From Bacteroidaceae bacterium (GTDB lineage: Bacteria; Bacteroidota; Bacteroidia; Bacteroidales; Bacteroidaceae), in the NCBI GenBank assembly GCA_017631315.1, contig JAGBTN010000016.1, forward strand, positions 1 to 64,000: a stretch of DNA of 64,000 nt, read 5' to 3'. The notes under the pieces are model-generated. The model worked only from the letters and a program-made list of their open reading frames with translations. It searched no databases and was not told where the DNA came from. Shown here piece after piece: positions 7,427 through 16,479 of this stretch (positions are counted from its first letter, which is position 1; every line of letters starts with the position of its first letter). Position numbers and translations under genes: made by a program.

Positions 7427-9862
7427 ATGCCAAAATATGTAGATGTCATATTGCCTTTACCATTACAGGGGATGTACACCTATACTTTACCTGTTGATTC
7501 CATTGTCCAACCAAAGATTGGGCAACGCATCATTGTTCCATTTGGCAATCGCAAATTTCATACTGGTATCATAAGCCGTCTGCATAACGAACCACCCTCG
7601 TTTCCGACAAAACCCGCATTGGAAATTCTTGACAAAGAACCAATAATCATCGAGAATCAATTGCTTTTATGGCAATGGATTAGCAATTTCTATTATTGTT
7701 CCCTGGGCGAAGTTTTCAAAGCTGCATTGCCATCCGGACTAAGACTGGAAAGCGAGAGTTCAATCATATTGAACGAAAATTGGGATAACGAATTGACTCT
7801 CTCGCCGAATGAAGGGAAAATCTGGGAAGCACTTTGTGGAAAACGAGAACAGACTATAGCAAGTTTGCAAAAAACAACTGGCATAAAAAACATCCTGCAT
7901 ACAGTTAAAGGCCTTTTGGAAAAAGGGGTCGTACAGATGAAAGAAGAAATACGACACACATACAAGCCAAAGACGGTAACATGTGTGCGTTTTTCGGAGA
8001 AATGCCACAAGGACGTCGACCGAAACGAGGTTCTTGACACAATACGGTTATCGCCTCAACAAAAGAAATTGTTTGACTGCTTCACTAATTTGAAGGAACC
8101 TGTTGAGAAACAAACGTTGCTACGAGAATCCGGATGTTCTGATGCCATATTGAGAGCATTATGTACAAAAGGAGTTGTAGAAACATACGCAAAACCTATT
8201 GAAAGATTACAGGCTTCCACTTCCTTTAACGAAACAATAGTTCCGGCTTCTCCGCTGACTCTGGTGCAACAAGAAGCCATGAATAGCATTGACGAGCAGT
8301 GGAAAAGTCATGATGTATGCCTTCTGCATGGCGTGACAAGCAGTGGAAAGACAGAAATATACATCCATCTTATGATGAGAGCACTTGAGGAGGGGAAGCA
8401 AGTGCTCTTCATGCTGCCGGAAATTGTCTTGACGACACAACTGACGGAAAGACTGCAACGTGTATTCGGTTCACGTTTAGGCGTCTATCATTCACGCTAC
8501 CCCGAAAACCAACGAGTAGAGTTGTACCACAAGATGTTGTCTGATGATCCGTATGACATTGTCGTCGGAGTGCGCAGCAGTATTTTTTTACCTTTCAAAC
8601 GACTTGGTTTAATCATCATTGACGAAGAGCACGAAACATCGTTCAAGCAACAGGATCCTGCCCCACGATATCATGCCAGAAATGCAGCATTGGTTATGGC
8701 CAAACAGGCTGGGGCTAAGACTTTACTGGGTTCTGCAACTCCAAGCATGGAGTCGTACTACAATGCCTTGAATGGCAAGTATGGTTTTGTTGCACTCAAG
8801 ACACGATATGCCGGACTTAAATTGCCAAGTATCGAGATTGTAGATGTTCGCGAGATGCAACGTAAGAAACTGATGTCAGGCATCTTCTCGGCACAACTGC
8901 TCGCCCATATAAAAAATACTTTGCAACAAAAGAAACAGGTCATTCTTTTCCAGAATCGCAGAGGATATGCTCCTATACTTGAATGCAAGGTATGCGGATG
9001 GACACCACGCTGCCAAAGTTGCGATGTAAGTCTTACTATCCACCGCGGTAACAGACAAATGGTTTGTCACTATTGTGGTAAGACATACGACATTCCGTCC
9101 GTTTGCCCAAACTGCGAAAGTCGCGAACTCTCCAGCAGGGGATACGGAACCGAACGCATTGAAGAACAGTTGCAAACACTTATCCCAGAGGCACGCATAG
9201 CACGAATGGATCTCGACACAACGCGTTCAAGGCAAAATTACGAACAGATTTTGCACGACTTCGAAGAGGGGAACACCGACATTCTCATCGGCACACAAAT
9301 GGTTTCCAAGGGATTACATTTCGACCGAGTTAGTCTTGTCGGAATCCTTTCGGCAGACACCATGCTCTCCCAGCCAGACTTCCGGAGTTATGAAAGAGCA
9401 TTCCAACTCATGGAGCAGGTAGCAGGCAGAGCAGGGCGAAAAGGAGAAGCTGGCCATGTAATACTGCAGACGAGGGACATTGAAAATGCTATTGTGCGAC
9501 AAGTTGTCTGCCACAATTACGAAGGCATGTATGCACAACAAGCAGAAGAACGTGAGTTGTTCCGCTACCCACCCTTTTGTCGCATCATTTTCATCTATAT
9601 AAAACACCGCGACGAAAAAGTTGTAGAAATTCTTTCCTCAGAATTTGCCTGTCTGCTGAGGCAAGTTTTCAACGATAGAGTATTAGGTCCCGACACTCCA
9701 CCGGTAAGCCGCGTCCAACTCATGCACATAAGAAAACTGATACTGAAACTGGAACTCTCTGCTCCGATGTCTGCTGTCCGCCAACGCATCATGGCTTTGC
9801 AAGAACAAATACTCGCTATGCCAAAATATCGTTCAGCACAGATATATTACGATGTTGACTGA
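7427..9862 (+). CDS. priA: Primosomal protein N' (replication restart helicase)
   Basis: This 811-residue 3'-5' DNA helicase reloads the replisome at stalled forks. The N-terminal DNA-binding domain (PKYVDVILPLPLQGMYTY) is present. Walker A GVTSSGKTE lies near residues 302-310 and Walker B IIDEEHE near 398-404. Zinc-binding cysteines run from about residue 519 to 565 (CKVCGWTPRCQSC, CHYCG, CPNC), followed by helicase motifs ILIGTQMVSKGLHF and QVAGRAGR. Length is typical. It is monocistronic, divergent from acpP, and followed by a 22-bp-module repeat array. Confidence 0.96.
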   Translation: MPKYVDVILPLPLQGMYTYTLPVDSIVQPKIGQRIIVPFGNRKFHTGIISRLHNEPPSFPTKPALEILDKEPIIIENQLLLWQWISNFYYCSLGEVFKAALPSGLRLESESSIILNENWDNELTLSPNEGKIWEALCGKREQTIASLQKTTGIKNILHTVKGLLEKGVVQMKEEIRHTYKPKTVTCVRFSEKCHKDVDRNEVLDTIRLSPQQKKLFDCFTNLKEPVEKQTLLRESGCSDAILRALCTKGVVETYAKPIERLQASTSFNETIVPASPLTLVQQEAMNSIDEQWKSHDVCLLHGVTSSGKTEIYIHLMMRALEEGKQVLFMLPEIVLTTQLTERLQRVFGSRLGVYHSRYPENQRVELYHKMLSDDPYDIVVGVRSSIFLPFKRLGLIIIDEEHETSFKQQDPAPRYHARNAALVMAKQAGAKTLLGSATPSMESYYNALNGKYGFVALKTRYAGLKLPSIEIVDVREMQRKKLMSGIFSAQLLAHIKNTLQQKKQVILFQNRRGYAPILECKVCGWTPRCQSCDVSLTIHRGNRQMVCHYCGKTYDIPSVCPNCESRELSSRGYGTERIEEQLQTLIPEARIARMDLDTTRSRQNYEQILHDFEEGNTDILIGTQMVSKGLHFDRVSLVGILSADTMLSQPDFRSYERAFQLMEQVAGRAGRKGEAGHVILQTRDIENAIVRQVVCHNYEGMYAQQAEERELFRYPPFCRIIFIYIKHRDEKVVEILSSEFACLLRQVFNDRVLGPDTPPVSRVQLMHIRKLILKLELSAPMSAVRQRIMALQEQILAMPKYRSAQIYYDVD

Positions 9863-9896
9863 CCAGAAAACATTCACACGTTTGTGACATTAAAAA

Positions 9897-9968
9897 AGTA
9901 TACGTGTTAAGTCCGCAAACTATACACGTTAAGTTGGGCAACTATACACGTTAAGTTTTCTACAATAC
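9897..9968. repeat. 22-bp modular intergenic repeat array, locus 1
   Basis: Three units start at 9897, 9919 and 9941. Each has a 10-nt insert (ATACGTGTTA once, ATACACGTTA twice) followed by a 12-nt element (AGTTGGGCAACT or variants). The array lies in the 276-bp gap between priA and ribE. Apart from this and the ribE promoter the gap shows nothing recognisable. Confidence 0.8.
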
Positions 9969-10079
9969 CAAAGTACTGCCGATAAGGCAACATTCAGTGA
10001 CGATATTTCCAGCAAAAATCATTTATGCCGAATACCAGATACAAGTTTTAGTATCTATAAAGGAAATATGACATGTGAA

Positions 10080-10110
10080 TTGTGAGTTTTGAATAAAATT
10101 CGTAACTTTG
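10080..10110 (+). promoter_or_regulatory. Promoter of the ribE-folA-thyA operon
   Basis: TTG (10080-10082), 20-bp spacer and TAACTTTG (10103-10110) lie 28 nt before the ribE ATG. Confidence 0.75.
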
Positions 10111-10138
10111 TAGGCGAAAATCAATCAGAATTTAGTTT

Positions 10139-10741
10139 ATGTTTTCGGGTATCATAGAAAATATGGCACGAGTAGTTGCCATAGAACACGAGCAAGACAA
10201 TGTACACTTGACGCTTTCATGCCCATTCGCAGATGAATTGAGCATAGACCAAAGCGTTGCCCACAACGGTGTTTGCCTGACTGTTGTACGTCTCGAAGCA
10301 GACACCTACACCGTAACTGCCATGCGCGAAACGCTGGAACGCAGCAACCTCGGTCTGCTCAATGTCGGCGATTTAGTGAATGTGGAACGTTCTATGTTAA
10401 TGAACGGACGATTAGACGGCCATATCGTACAAGGACATGTTGACCAAACAGCCGTTTGTATTGCAGTCGAAGACCAGCAAGGCAGTTATCAGTATACATT
10501 CCGCTACGATAGCACAAAAGAGATGGTAAAGCACGGATACTTCACCGTGGACAAAGGAAGCGTGACCGTCAACGGTGTAAGCCTCACTGTATGTCGTCCC
10601 ACTGAAGACACCTTCCAAGTCTGCATCATCCCCTACACCTACAACAACACAAACTTTCATGCCATCAAAGAAGGCACTGTTGTTAACATCGAATTTGACA
10701 TCATCGGCAAGTATCTGGCAAGAATGCAATCATTACTATAA
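10139..10741 (+). CDS. ribE: Riboflavin synthase, alpha chain
   Basis: This 200-residue enzyme dismutates two 6,7-dimethyl-8-ribityllumazine molecules into riboflavin and the pyrimidinedione. Two tandem lumazine-binding domains are visible: MFSGIIE...NGVCLTV (about 1-95) and GHIVQGHVDQT...VNGVSLTV (about 96-195). Length is typical. No FMN-riboswitch-like sequence is seen in the short leader. It is the first gene of a tight operon (2-bp gap to the hydrolase). Confidence 0.96.
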   Translation: MFSGIIENMARVVAIEHEQDNVHLTLSCPFADELSIDQSVAHNGVCLTVVRLEADTYTVTAMRETLERSNLGLLNVGDLVNVERSMLMNGRLDGHIVQGHVDQTAVCIAVEDQQGSYQYTFRYDSTKEMVKHGYFTVDKGSVTVNGVSLTVCRPTEDTFQVCIIPYTYNNTNFHAIKEGTVVNIEFDIIGKYLARMQSLL

Positions 10742-10743
10742 CT

Positions 10744-12480
10744 ATGAAACGATATTTCCTAATTTTATTAACTGCCCTGTTGGCAGTTGGAATGCAGGCT
10801 GGGAAACATGTCGCAATTTGGCCAAAAGGCAAGATGCCCAACACCCAACCACAGCAAATTGCTGCAATGACAGCAGAAGTCAACACTAAAGGCTTCAATC
10901 CCGACAAAAACAGAATGCCCTACTTGGAATGGATGGAGAAGCCCGCCAATCCCAACGGAGGCTGTATGATACTCATCTCAGGAGGAGCATACAATGTAAC
11001 CTGCGACAACAACCTCATACAACTATGGACAGAGCGTTTCACCGAACTGGGTTTCCAATGCGTAAACTTTGTCTATCGCACCCCGCGTCCGGAAGGACTT
11101 CCTATATACAAAACAGCATGGGAAGACGGACAACGTGCAGTCCGCATGGTTCGTAACGAATCAAAGAAACGTGGATTCGACCCCGAAAAAATTGGCACCA
11201 TAAGCATGTCTGCGGGTTCACATCTGGCCTTGTTGCTCGCAACAAGTTCACAAACACCTGCATATGCTCGCATAGACGACCTCGACGACGTGCCTTGCCA
11301 CATCAATTTTGCAATCGTCAATGCACCCGCCTACGTCCTCAGCGACAGCAAAGGCGGCACGCCCAATGTCCGACTTGGTTATGGCCCCGATGTAAAACTC
11401 GACACAATTTTCCATTTCGACGAAAAGACATGTCCCATGAGTCTGCATCATGGAGGAGCCGACGAATATAGCCCCAATGCATCGACAATGATTTTCCGCC
11501 AACTTCGCAAAAGAAGAATCAACGCAGAACTTCACATTTATCCTGGCAAAGGACATGGGGCATTCGGACTTGAACGTGGCGTAGAGTTCCTGAAACAAAT
11601 GGGCCTGCTGGATCCCCTCCTCCCCGAAGTGGAATTAATGAAACGTTATGACCACAACAACGACCGGGCGAAGTATGTAAAGGAAAACATCTGGCCAGAA
11701 GGAAAAATGCCTTATGTACAGGAGAATCAAGGAACACCATACATCGAGTGGCATATCCCTGCAAATCTCAAAACAAAAGCCATTCAGATAATCTATTCAG
11801 GCGGAAGTTATATGGGCAATGGTCCCGATGGATTCGAGGTTGCACCTGCACGCAGACATCTCAATAGCCTTGGCATGGCAGTCGTAACAATGCGCTACCG
11901 CACACCTCGTCCCGCAGCCGAAACAGGTTTGAAGAAACACATCTCCGCATGGCAAGACTTACAACGCGCCATTCGTATTGTCAAGAGCAAAGCAGCAGAT
12001 TATGGCCTGGACCCAAACAACATTGGCATCATGGGAAGCAGTGCTGGCGGGCATCTAACCTTAATGGGAGTAACATCATCCGTGCAACAAGCCTATCTCC
12101 CCATAGACGAACTCGATAAAGTACCTTGCAACGTACAATGGGGCATCGGCATATATCCTGCATACTCACTTACCGATGGTGCAGAAGAAAGCAACAACAT
12201 GGGTATCGGTGGTGTTGAAGACAATGCCGTACTTGTCCCCGAGTTCAATTTCGACCTCAAGACAGCCCCCATGCTCTTTGTTCATGGCGACGAAGATGTA
12301 TGGGCAGCAATGAATTCTGTCAAGATTTGGGAAAAGATGCGTGCCATGGGCATACAAAGCGAATTGCATGTCCTTGCAAAACGCAATCACTGTTTCCAGA
12401 AGACTGCATCACCAGGAACAGGAAGTTACACTTTCCTCGAACGTATAAGTGATTTCCTTAAAGAAATGAAGAAATTATAA
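10744..12480 (+). CDS. Secreted protein with two tandem alpha/beta-hydrolase (esterase-like) domains
   Basis: This 578-residue protein has a signal peptide (about residues 1-19) followed by two homologous alpha/beta-hydrolase domains of the acetyl-esterase/BD-FAE type. Each has an oxyanion-hole region (ISGGAYNV; YSGGSYMG), an RTPRP segment, a nucleophile elbow, and Asp and His in plausible positions (GGADEYSP/GKGHGAFG; HGDEDVW/KRNHCF). Domain 2 has a canonical elbow GSSAG, while domain 1 has SMSAG, lacking the first Gly. It probably deacylates a carbohydrate or xenobiotic ester in the periplasm; the substrate is unknown. Its place inside a riboflavin/folate/thymidylate operon is not explained by its function. 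Confidence 0.8.
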   Translation: MKRYFLILLTALLAVGMQAGKHVAIWPKGKMPNTQPQQIAAMTAEVNTKGFNPDKNRMPYLEWMEKPANPNGGCMILISGGAYNVTCDNNLIQLWTERFTELGFQCVNFVYRTPRPEGLPIYKTAWEDGQRAVRMVRNESKKRGFDPEKIGTISMSAGSHLALLLATSSQTPAYARIDDLDDVPCHINFAIVNAPAYVLSDSKGGTPNVRLGYGPDVKLDTIFHFDEKTCPMSLHHGGADEYSPNASTMIFRQLRKRRINAELHIYPGKGHGAFGLERGVEFLKQMGLLDPLLPEVELMKRYDHNNDRAKYVKENIWPEGKMPYVQENQGTPYIEWHIPANLKTKAIQIIYSGGSYMGNGPDGFEVAPARRHLNSLGMAVVTMRYRTPRPAAETGLKKHISAWQDLQRAIRIVKSKAADYGLDPNNIGIMGSSAGGHLTLMGVTSSVQQAYLPIDELDKVPCNVQWGIGIYPAYSLTDGAEESNNMGIGGVEDNAVLVPEFNFDLKTAPMLFVHGDEDVWAAMNSVKIWEKMRAMGIQSELHVLAKRNHCFQKTASPGTGSYTFLERISDFLKEMKKL

Positions 12481-12481
12481 C

Positions 12482-12973
12482 ATGAGTAAAATCAATATCA
12501 TAGCAGCGATTGCAGAAAACAATGCCATTGGACATGAAGGAAAACTTCTCTATTGGTTGCCTTCAGACTTGCATCGCTTCAAAACACTCACAACCGGACA
12601 TACCATCATCATGGGCCGCAAGACTTTCGAAAGTTTACCTAAAGGAGCATTGCCCAACCGCAGGAATGTGGTACTTTCTCGCAACGAAAAGAACTTTCCC
12701 GGAGCAGAAACATTTGCTTCCCTTAAAGACGCTCTCGCCAGTTGTAGTGCCGAAGAAGATATATATATCATTGGTGGTGCAAGTGTCTATACCGAGGCAC
12801 TCCCCCTTGCCGACCGTCTCTGCCTGACGGAAGTACACGACACTCCCAAAGAAGCAGATGCTTTCTTCCCCAACTTCAATCGTGAAGAGTGGGAAGTTGA
12901 CTTTCTCGAAAAACACGAGAAGGATGAGAAGCATGCTCAAGACTATGACTTTATAGATTACATAAGGAAATGA
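12482..12973 (+). CDS. folA: Dihydrofolate reductase
   Basis: This 163-residue enzyme reduces dihydrofolate to tetrahydrofolate with NADPH. The N-terminal [23 protein letters not shown] contains the active-site Asp, followed by the NADPH-binding GRKTFESLP and the IIGGASVY glycine motif. It lies 1 bp after the hydrolase gene and overlaps thyA by 4 bp. It regenerates the folate that ThyA oxidises, so the pairing is functionally coherent. Confidence 0.96.
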   Translation: MSKINIIAAIAENNAIGHEGKLLYWLPSDLHRFKTLTTGHTIIMGRKTFESLPKGALPNRRNVVLSRNEKNFPGAETFASLKDALASCSAEEDIYIIGGASVYTEALPLADRLCLTEVHDTPKEADAFFPNFNREEWEVDFLEKHEKDEKHAQDYDFIDYIRK

Positions 12974-13767
12974 AACAATACCTCGACCTATTACAGAAGA
13001 TACTTAACGAAGGTACCAAGAAGGAAGACCGCACTGGTACTGGCACAATCAGCACCTTTGGACATCAAATGCGTTTTGATTTGAGCGAAGGTTTTCCTCT
13101 GCTTACAACCAAGAAAGTACACCTGAAGAGCATTATTTATGAACTGCTTTGGTTCCTGCAAGGCAACACCAACGCAAAATGGCTACAAGAGCGAGGTGTG
13201 CGCATCTGGAACGAATGGGCAGACCCTGAAACAGGCGACCTCGGACACATTTATGGCTATCAGTGGCGTTCATGGCCAGACTATGACGGAGGCTTTATAG
13301 ACCAGATTCAACAAGCAGTCGATACTATTAAGAACGACCCTGACTGCAGGCGCATCATCGTTTCTGCATGGAATGTGGCAGACATCAAGAATATGAACCT
13401 GCCCCCATGTCATGCATTCTTTCAGTTCTATGTGGCAAACGGCAAACTCTCCTTACAACTATACCAAAGAAGTGCAGACTGCTTCCTTGGTGTGCCATTT
13501 AATATTGCATCCTATGCCCTACTTTGCATGATGATGGCACAAGTGTGCGGACTTGAGCCGGGTGACTTCATTCATACAACAGGCGACACGCATATCTACT
13601 TGAACCATCTCGACCAAGTGAACTTGCAACTCAGTCGCGAGCCTCGCAAACTGCCACGAATGCGCATCAATCCTGAGGTGAAAGACATCTTCAAGTTCCA
13701 ATACGAAGACTTCACCCTCGAAGACTACGACCCCTACCCTGCCATTAAGGGTGTTGTAAGTGTTTAA
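12970..13767 (+). CDS. thyA: Thymidylate synthase
   Basis: This 265-residue enzyme methylates dUMP to dTMP using methylene-tetrahydrofolate. Seen are the phosphate-binding RTGTGT near the N-terminus, LLTTKKVH, the catalytic Cys147 in [22 protein letters not shown], and the conserved [10 protein letters not shown] near the C-terminus. Length equals the E. coli enzyme closely. It is the last gene of the operon, and its TAA stop overlaps the TAA stop of the convergent nitroreductase gene. Confidence 0.97.
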   Translation: MKQYLDLLQKILNEGTKKEDRTGTGTISTFGHQMRFDLSEGFPLLTTKKVHLKSIIYELLWFLQGNTNAKWLQERGVRIWNEWADPETGDLGHIYGYQWRSWPDYDGGFIDQIQQAVDTIKNDPDCRRIIVSAWNVADIKNMNLPPCHAFFQFYVANGKLSLQLYQRSADCFLGVPFNIASYALLCMMMAQVCGLEPGDFIHTTGDTHIYLNHLDQVNLQLSREPRKLPRMRINPEVKDIFKFQYEDFTLEDYDPYPAIKGVVSV

Positions 13768-14717
13768 CGCATTTTGAACACAACGGGAAGAGTCATTCGC
13801 ATACTGACATCCTTCCCATTTATTTTAGCCGGAATCCATTGGGGCATTTCGGTAACAATGCGTATTGCCTCTTTGGAAAGGGAAAGATGTGGCGATCTGA
13901 TTGCCTTAACATCAGTAATGGTGCCATCTTTTCTGATGACAAAAGATACAAGCACTCTACCTTCAACCTTTTTCTTTTCACAGTCTTTGGGGTAGATAAT
14001 ATGTTCGCTTAACCACTTGTAACACTCTGCATCGCCACCTTTGAACTCTGCAAGCACATCGACAACATTGTAAACAGTGTCGTCGCCGGCATTGTCTGTT
14101 GAGTTCGACGAACAAATGTACTTGACCTTTGATGCATCACGAGGCTTTGCCTCCGGTTTCTCGTCGGGATAGCCGACAGCAATGACATAGAGCAACTTAT
14201 AGTCTTTTGGTATGTCGAGACGTTCAAGGAAAAACTTCGCTTTATCGCAAGTAAGCAGGAAACGAACGGGACCTGTCTGGATGCATGTACCTAACCCGAG
14301 CGACTGAGCAGCCAACATCATATTTTCGCCCATCAAACCTGCATCAAGATCAAAGCCTCCGTCTTTCGGAGCACAAACGCAAATTAGGTTAGGAGCACCG
14401 CGAAACATATTCTTAAAATTTGGTTCGCGTGCCACTTGTTCTGCATTCTCCTTCTTATATACCTCGCTCACGTCGGCAATCAGTTTCTGGTCTTCAATAA
14501 TCCTGACTGCCCACATCTGCATGTTTCGTGCGCTTGGAGCATTGATGCCAGCGCAAGCAATGGCTTCCAGTTTGTCGTGTTCTACTGGTTTATCCAAATA
14601 CTTCCGAACAGAACGACGCGCCATAATGCAATTCATCACTTCGTTTTCATACACATTTTGTGCGGTAAGAGATAATACGCTAAATAGCACAATGAAACCT
14701 AAAAACAATCTTTTCAT
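13764..14717 (-). CDS. Secreted nitroreductase fused to a TonB C-terminal domain
   Basis: This 317-residue protein is read from Met at 14717, giving a clean signal peptide ([20 protein letters not shown]). A longer reading from 14741 would start upstream of the expected transcription start (-7 box at 14744-14751), so it is rejected. Residues about 25-190 are a nitroreductase-fold FMN flavoprotein ([37 protein letters not shown]). Residues about 233-317 form a TonB C-terminal domain ([43 protein letters not shown]). No transmembrane anchor or proline-rich TonB linker is present. The substrate is unknown; the export signal and fusion suggest a periplasmic redox role. Confidence 0.85.
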   Translation of the reverse strand: MKRLFLGFIVLFSVLSLTAQNVYENEVMNCIMARRSVRKYLDKPVEHDKLEAIACAGINAPSARNMQMWAVRIIEDQKLIADVSEVYKKENAEQVAREPNFKNMFRGAPNLICVCAPKDGGFDLDAGLMGENMMLAAQSLGLGTCIQTGPVRFLLTCDKAKFFLERLDIPKDYKLLYVIAVGYPDEKPEAKPRDASKVKYICSSNSTDNAGDDTVYNVVDVLAEFKGGDAECYKWLSEHIIYPKDCEKKKVEGRVLVSFVIRKDGTITDVKAIRSPHLSLSKEAIRIVTEMPQWIPAKINGKDVSMRMTLPVVFKMR

Positions 14718-14743
14718 AGGATAAAACTTAAAACAATACACCG

Positions 14744-14751
14744 CAAAATTA
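14744..14751 (-). promoter_or_regulatory. -7 box of the nitroreductase-TonB gene
   Basis: TAATTTTG on the minus strand, matching TAnnTTTG, 26 nt upstream of the chosen ATG. It decides the start codon at 14717. Confidence 0.6.
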
Positions 14752-14962
14752 GCGATAAGTTTACAGATTACAAAACATTTGAATCGTTTTCTTTGATATT
14801 CAACGTAATATGAACAGGCAATTACAAACGGAAAGGTATCGGAAATCGAGAATCGGAAGTAGAAAAATCCACAAGAAACAAAGCAAATAACGACCGACTA
14901 TTAACATCTTGAATTTCAACAATATACTTTAAGATAGAAAACCTTACATGATTTCTTCGAAA

Positions 14963-15028
14963 ACTATACACGTTAAGTCGGGCAACTATACACGTTAAGT
15001 TTTTCAACTTAACGTGTTAAACTTACAA
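14963..15028. repeat. 22-bp modular repeat array, locus 2 (with inverted last unit)
   Basis: Units start at 14963, 14985 and 15007. The first two have insert ATACACGTTA. The third carries the insert in reverse orientation (TAACGTGTTA), so ACACGTTAAGT (14990-15000) and ACTTAACGTGT (15007-15017) can form an 11-bp hairpin. It lies between the nitroreductase 5' region and tRNA-Met; nothing else is seen in 14752-15086. Confidence 0.8.
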
Positions 15029-15086
15029 GCAAAACATTAGGCAAAGAAAAAGGACTTGTGAGAATATTCACAAATCCCTGTTTTTG

Positions 15087-15160
15087 TAGCGGGAGTGGGT
15101 CACGATCCCACGACCTCCGGATTATGAATCCGACGCTCTAACCAGCTGAGCTATCCCGCC
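15087..15160 (-). tRNA. tRNA-Met (CAT)
   Basis: Minus-strand cloverleaf: acceptor GGCGGGA pairs with TCCCGCT, D-stem GCTC/GAGC, anticodon stem CGGA/TCCG with loop TTCATAA (anticodon CAT), and T-arm GTGGG...CCCAC. Elongator Met is the default call. An Ile2 (lysidine-modified CAT) tRNA cannot be excluded by eye. Confidence 0.9.
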
Positions 15161-15190
15161 ATCCGCCACTCCTCTTCGGAATTGCGAACG

Positions 15191-15221
15191 CAAAGGTACA
15201 GCTTTTTTGCGGAATGACCAA
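15191..15221 (-). promoter_or_regulatory. Promoter of tRNA-Met
   Basis: Minus-strand -7 box TACCTTTG (15191-15198) with TTG (15219-15221) 20 bp upstream. Confidence 0.75.
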
Positions 15222-15302
15222 ACTTTTGCTGTACTTTTTTCAATTTTTCTTTCTTTTAATGTTTACTACATATTTATAACATGTATAATGGTATATAATG
15301 TG

Positions 15303-15310
15303 TAATTTTG
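15303..15310 (+). promoter_or_regulatory. -7 box of aroB
   Basis: TAATTTTG matches TAnnTTTG. An ATG at 15312 would lie at or before the transcription start, which favours the ATG at 15342. Confidence 0.55.
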
Positions 15311-15341
15311 TATGATAAAAAAGCACAGAAAAGACACCAGA

Positions 15342-16391
15342 ATGCAGAATGTATTTATAAGCCAACATTTACACAAGGACATTTCAAACATCATAGAGCA
15401 GTATACCTACGACCGTCTTTTTGTCCTTACAGACACCACTACTCTCAAATTATGTTGGCCAATCGTCAGCCAACTGCCTTGTATCGAATCTGCACAGATG
15501 ATAACAATAGGCGACACAGACGACAACAAAACACTCGACTCGCTTGTTCATGTCTGGAAGCAGCTGCAACAAGGCGGTGCAACACGCCACTCGCTACTCA
15601 TCAATCTTGGAGGCGGCATGATAACCGACCTCGGCGGATTTGCAGCAAGCACATTCAAGCGGGGATTGACCTACATAAACATCCCAACAACACTGCTCAG
15701 CCAAGTTGACGCCAGCGTTGGAGGCAAAACCGGCATCAACTTCGAAGGATTGAAAAACGAAATAGGCGTCTTCAGTCAAGCTGCAACGGTTATAATCTCA
15801 AGCGAGTTTCTACGTTCGCTTGACCTGAAGAATCTGCTCTCCGGTTATGCAGAAATGCTCAAACATGGGCTTATCAGCGATTACGAAAGCTGGGCAGAAT
15901 TACTTCGTTTCAATATTGAGGATTTTGACTACGGCCAGTTAAATACATTAGTAGCAAAAAGCATAGCAATAAAAGAAAAGATTGTAGAAGCCGACCCTAC
16001 AGAAAAAAACATACGCAAAGCATTAAACCTTGGACACACCCTAGGGCACGCCATTGAAAGCCTTGCTATGGAACAAAGAGAAACCATACTTCACGGCTAT
16101 GCCGTTGCATGGGGAATAATAGGCGAACTCTATTTGAGTTTCATGAAATGCAATTTCCCGAAAGAACACTTGCAACAGACTGTTCAATTCATCAGACAAT
16201 ACTATGGCAATGCACCTGTTGACTGTAAACAATATGAACGCCTCTACCAATTAATGATGCACGACAAGAAAAACTCGGGAAACAACATAAACTTTACACT
16301 CTTAGGCAATATAGGAGACATTCGCATCAATCAGCAAGCGACAAAGAACGAGATATTCGAGATGCTCGACTTCCTAACCTTCAATATCTAA
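15342..16391 (+). CDS. aroB: 3-dehydroquinate synthase
   Basis: This protein of about 349 residues is the second enzyme of the shikimate pathway: it converts DAHP to 3-dehydroquinate using NAD and a divalent metal. Motifs are the NAD-binding GGGMITDLGGF, FKRGLTYINIPTTLLSQVDASVGGKTG, the metal ligand Glu in SGYAEMLKHG, and the HTLGHAIE and ILHGYAVAWG histidines. An in-frame ATG at 15312 would add ten residues, but it sits almost on the -7 box, so 15342 is preferred. It is convergent with the leucine operon, sharing a terminator. Confidence 0.95.
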   Translation: MQNVFISQHLHKDISNIIEQYTYDRLFVLTDTTTLKLCWPIVSQLPCIESAQMITIGDTDDNKTLDSLVHVWKQLQQGGATRHSLLINLGGGMITDLGGFAASTFKRGLTYINIPTTLLSQVDASVGGKTGINFEGLKNEIGVFSQAATVIISSEFLRSLDLKNLLSGYAEMLKHGLISDYESWAELLRFNIEDFDYGQLNTLVAKSIAIKEKIVEADPTEKNIRKALNLGHTLGHAIESLAMEQRETILHGYAVAWGIIGELYLSFMKCNFPKEHLQQTVQFIRQYYGNAPVDCKQYERLYQLMMHDKKNSGNNINFTLLGNIGDIRINQQATKNEIFEMLDFLTFNI

Positions 16392-16417
16392 AGATAACGC
16401 GCAAATAACATAAACAT

Positions 16418-16458
16418 AAGGACGAACCACCTTGAATATCCAGGAAGTTCGTCCTTTT
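16418..16458. terminator. Bidirectional terminator between aroB and the leucine operon
   Basis: AAGGACGAAC (16418-16427) pairs with GTTCGTCCTT (16447-16456), followed by T residues on the plus side. It lies between convergent genes. Confidence 0.75.
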
Positions 16459-16479
16459 ATATATCATTAAAGATGTTTT

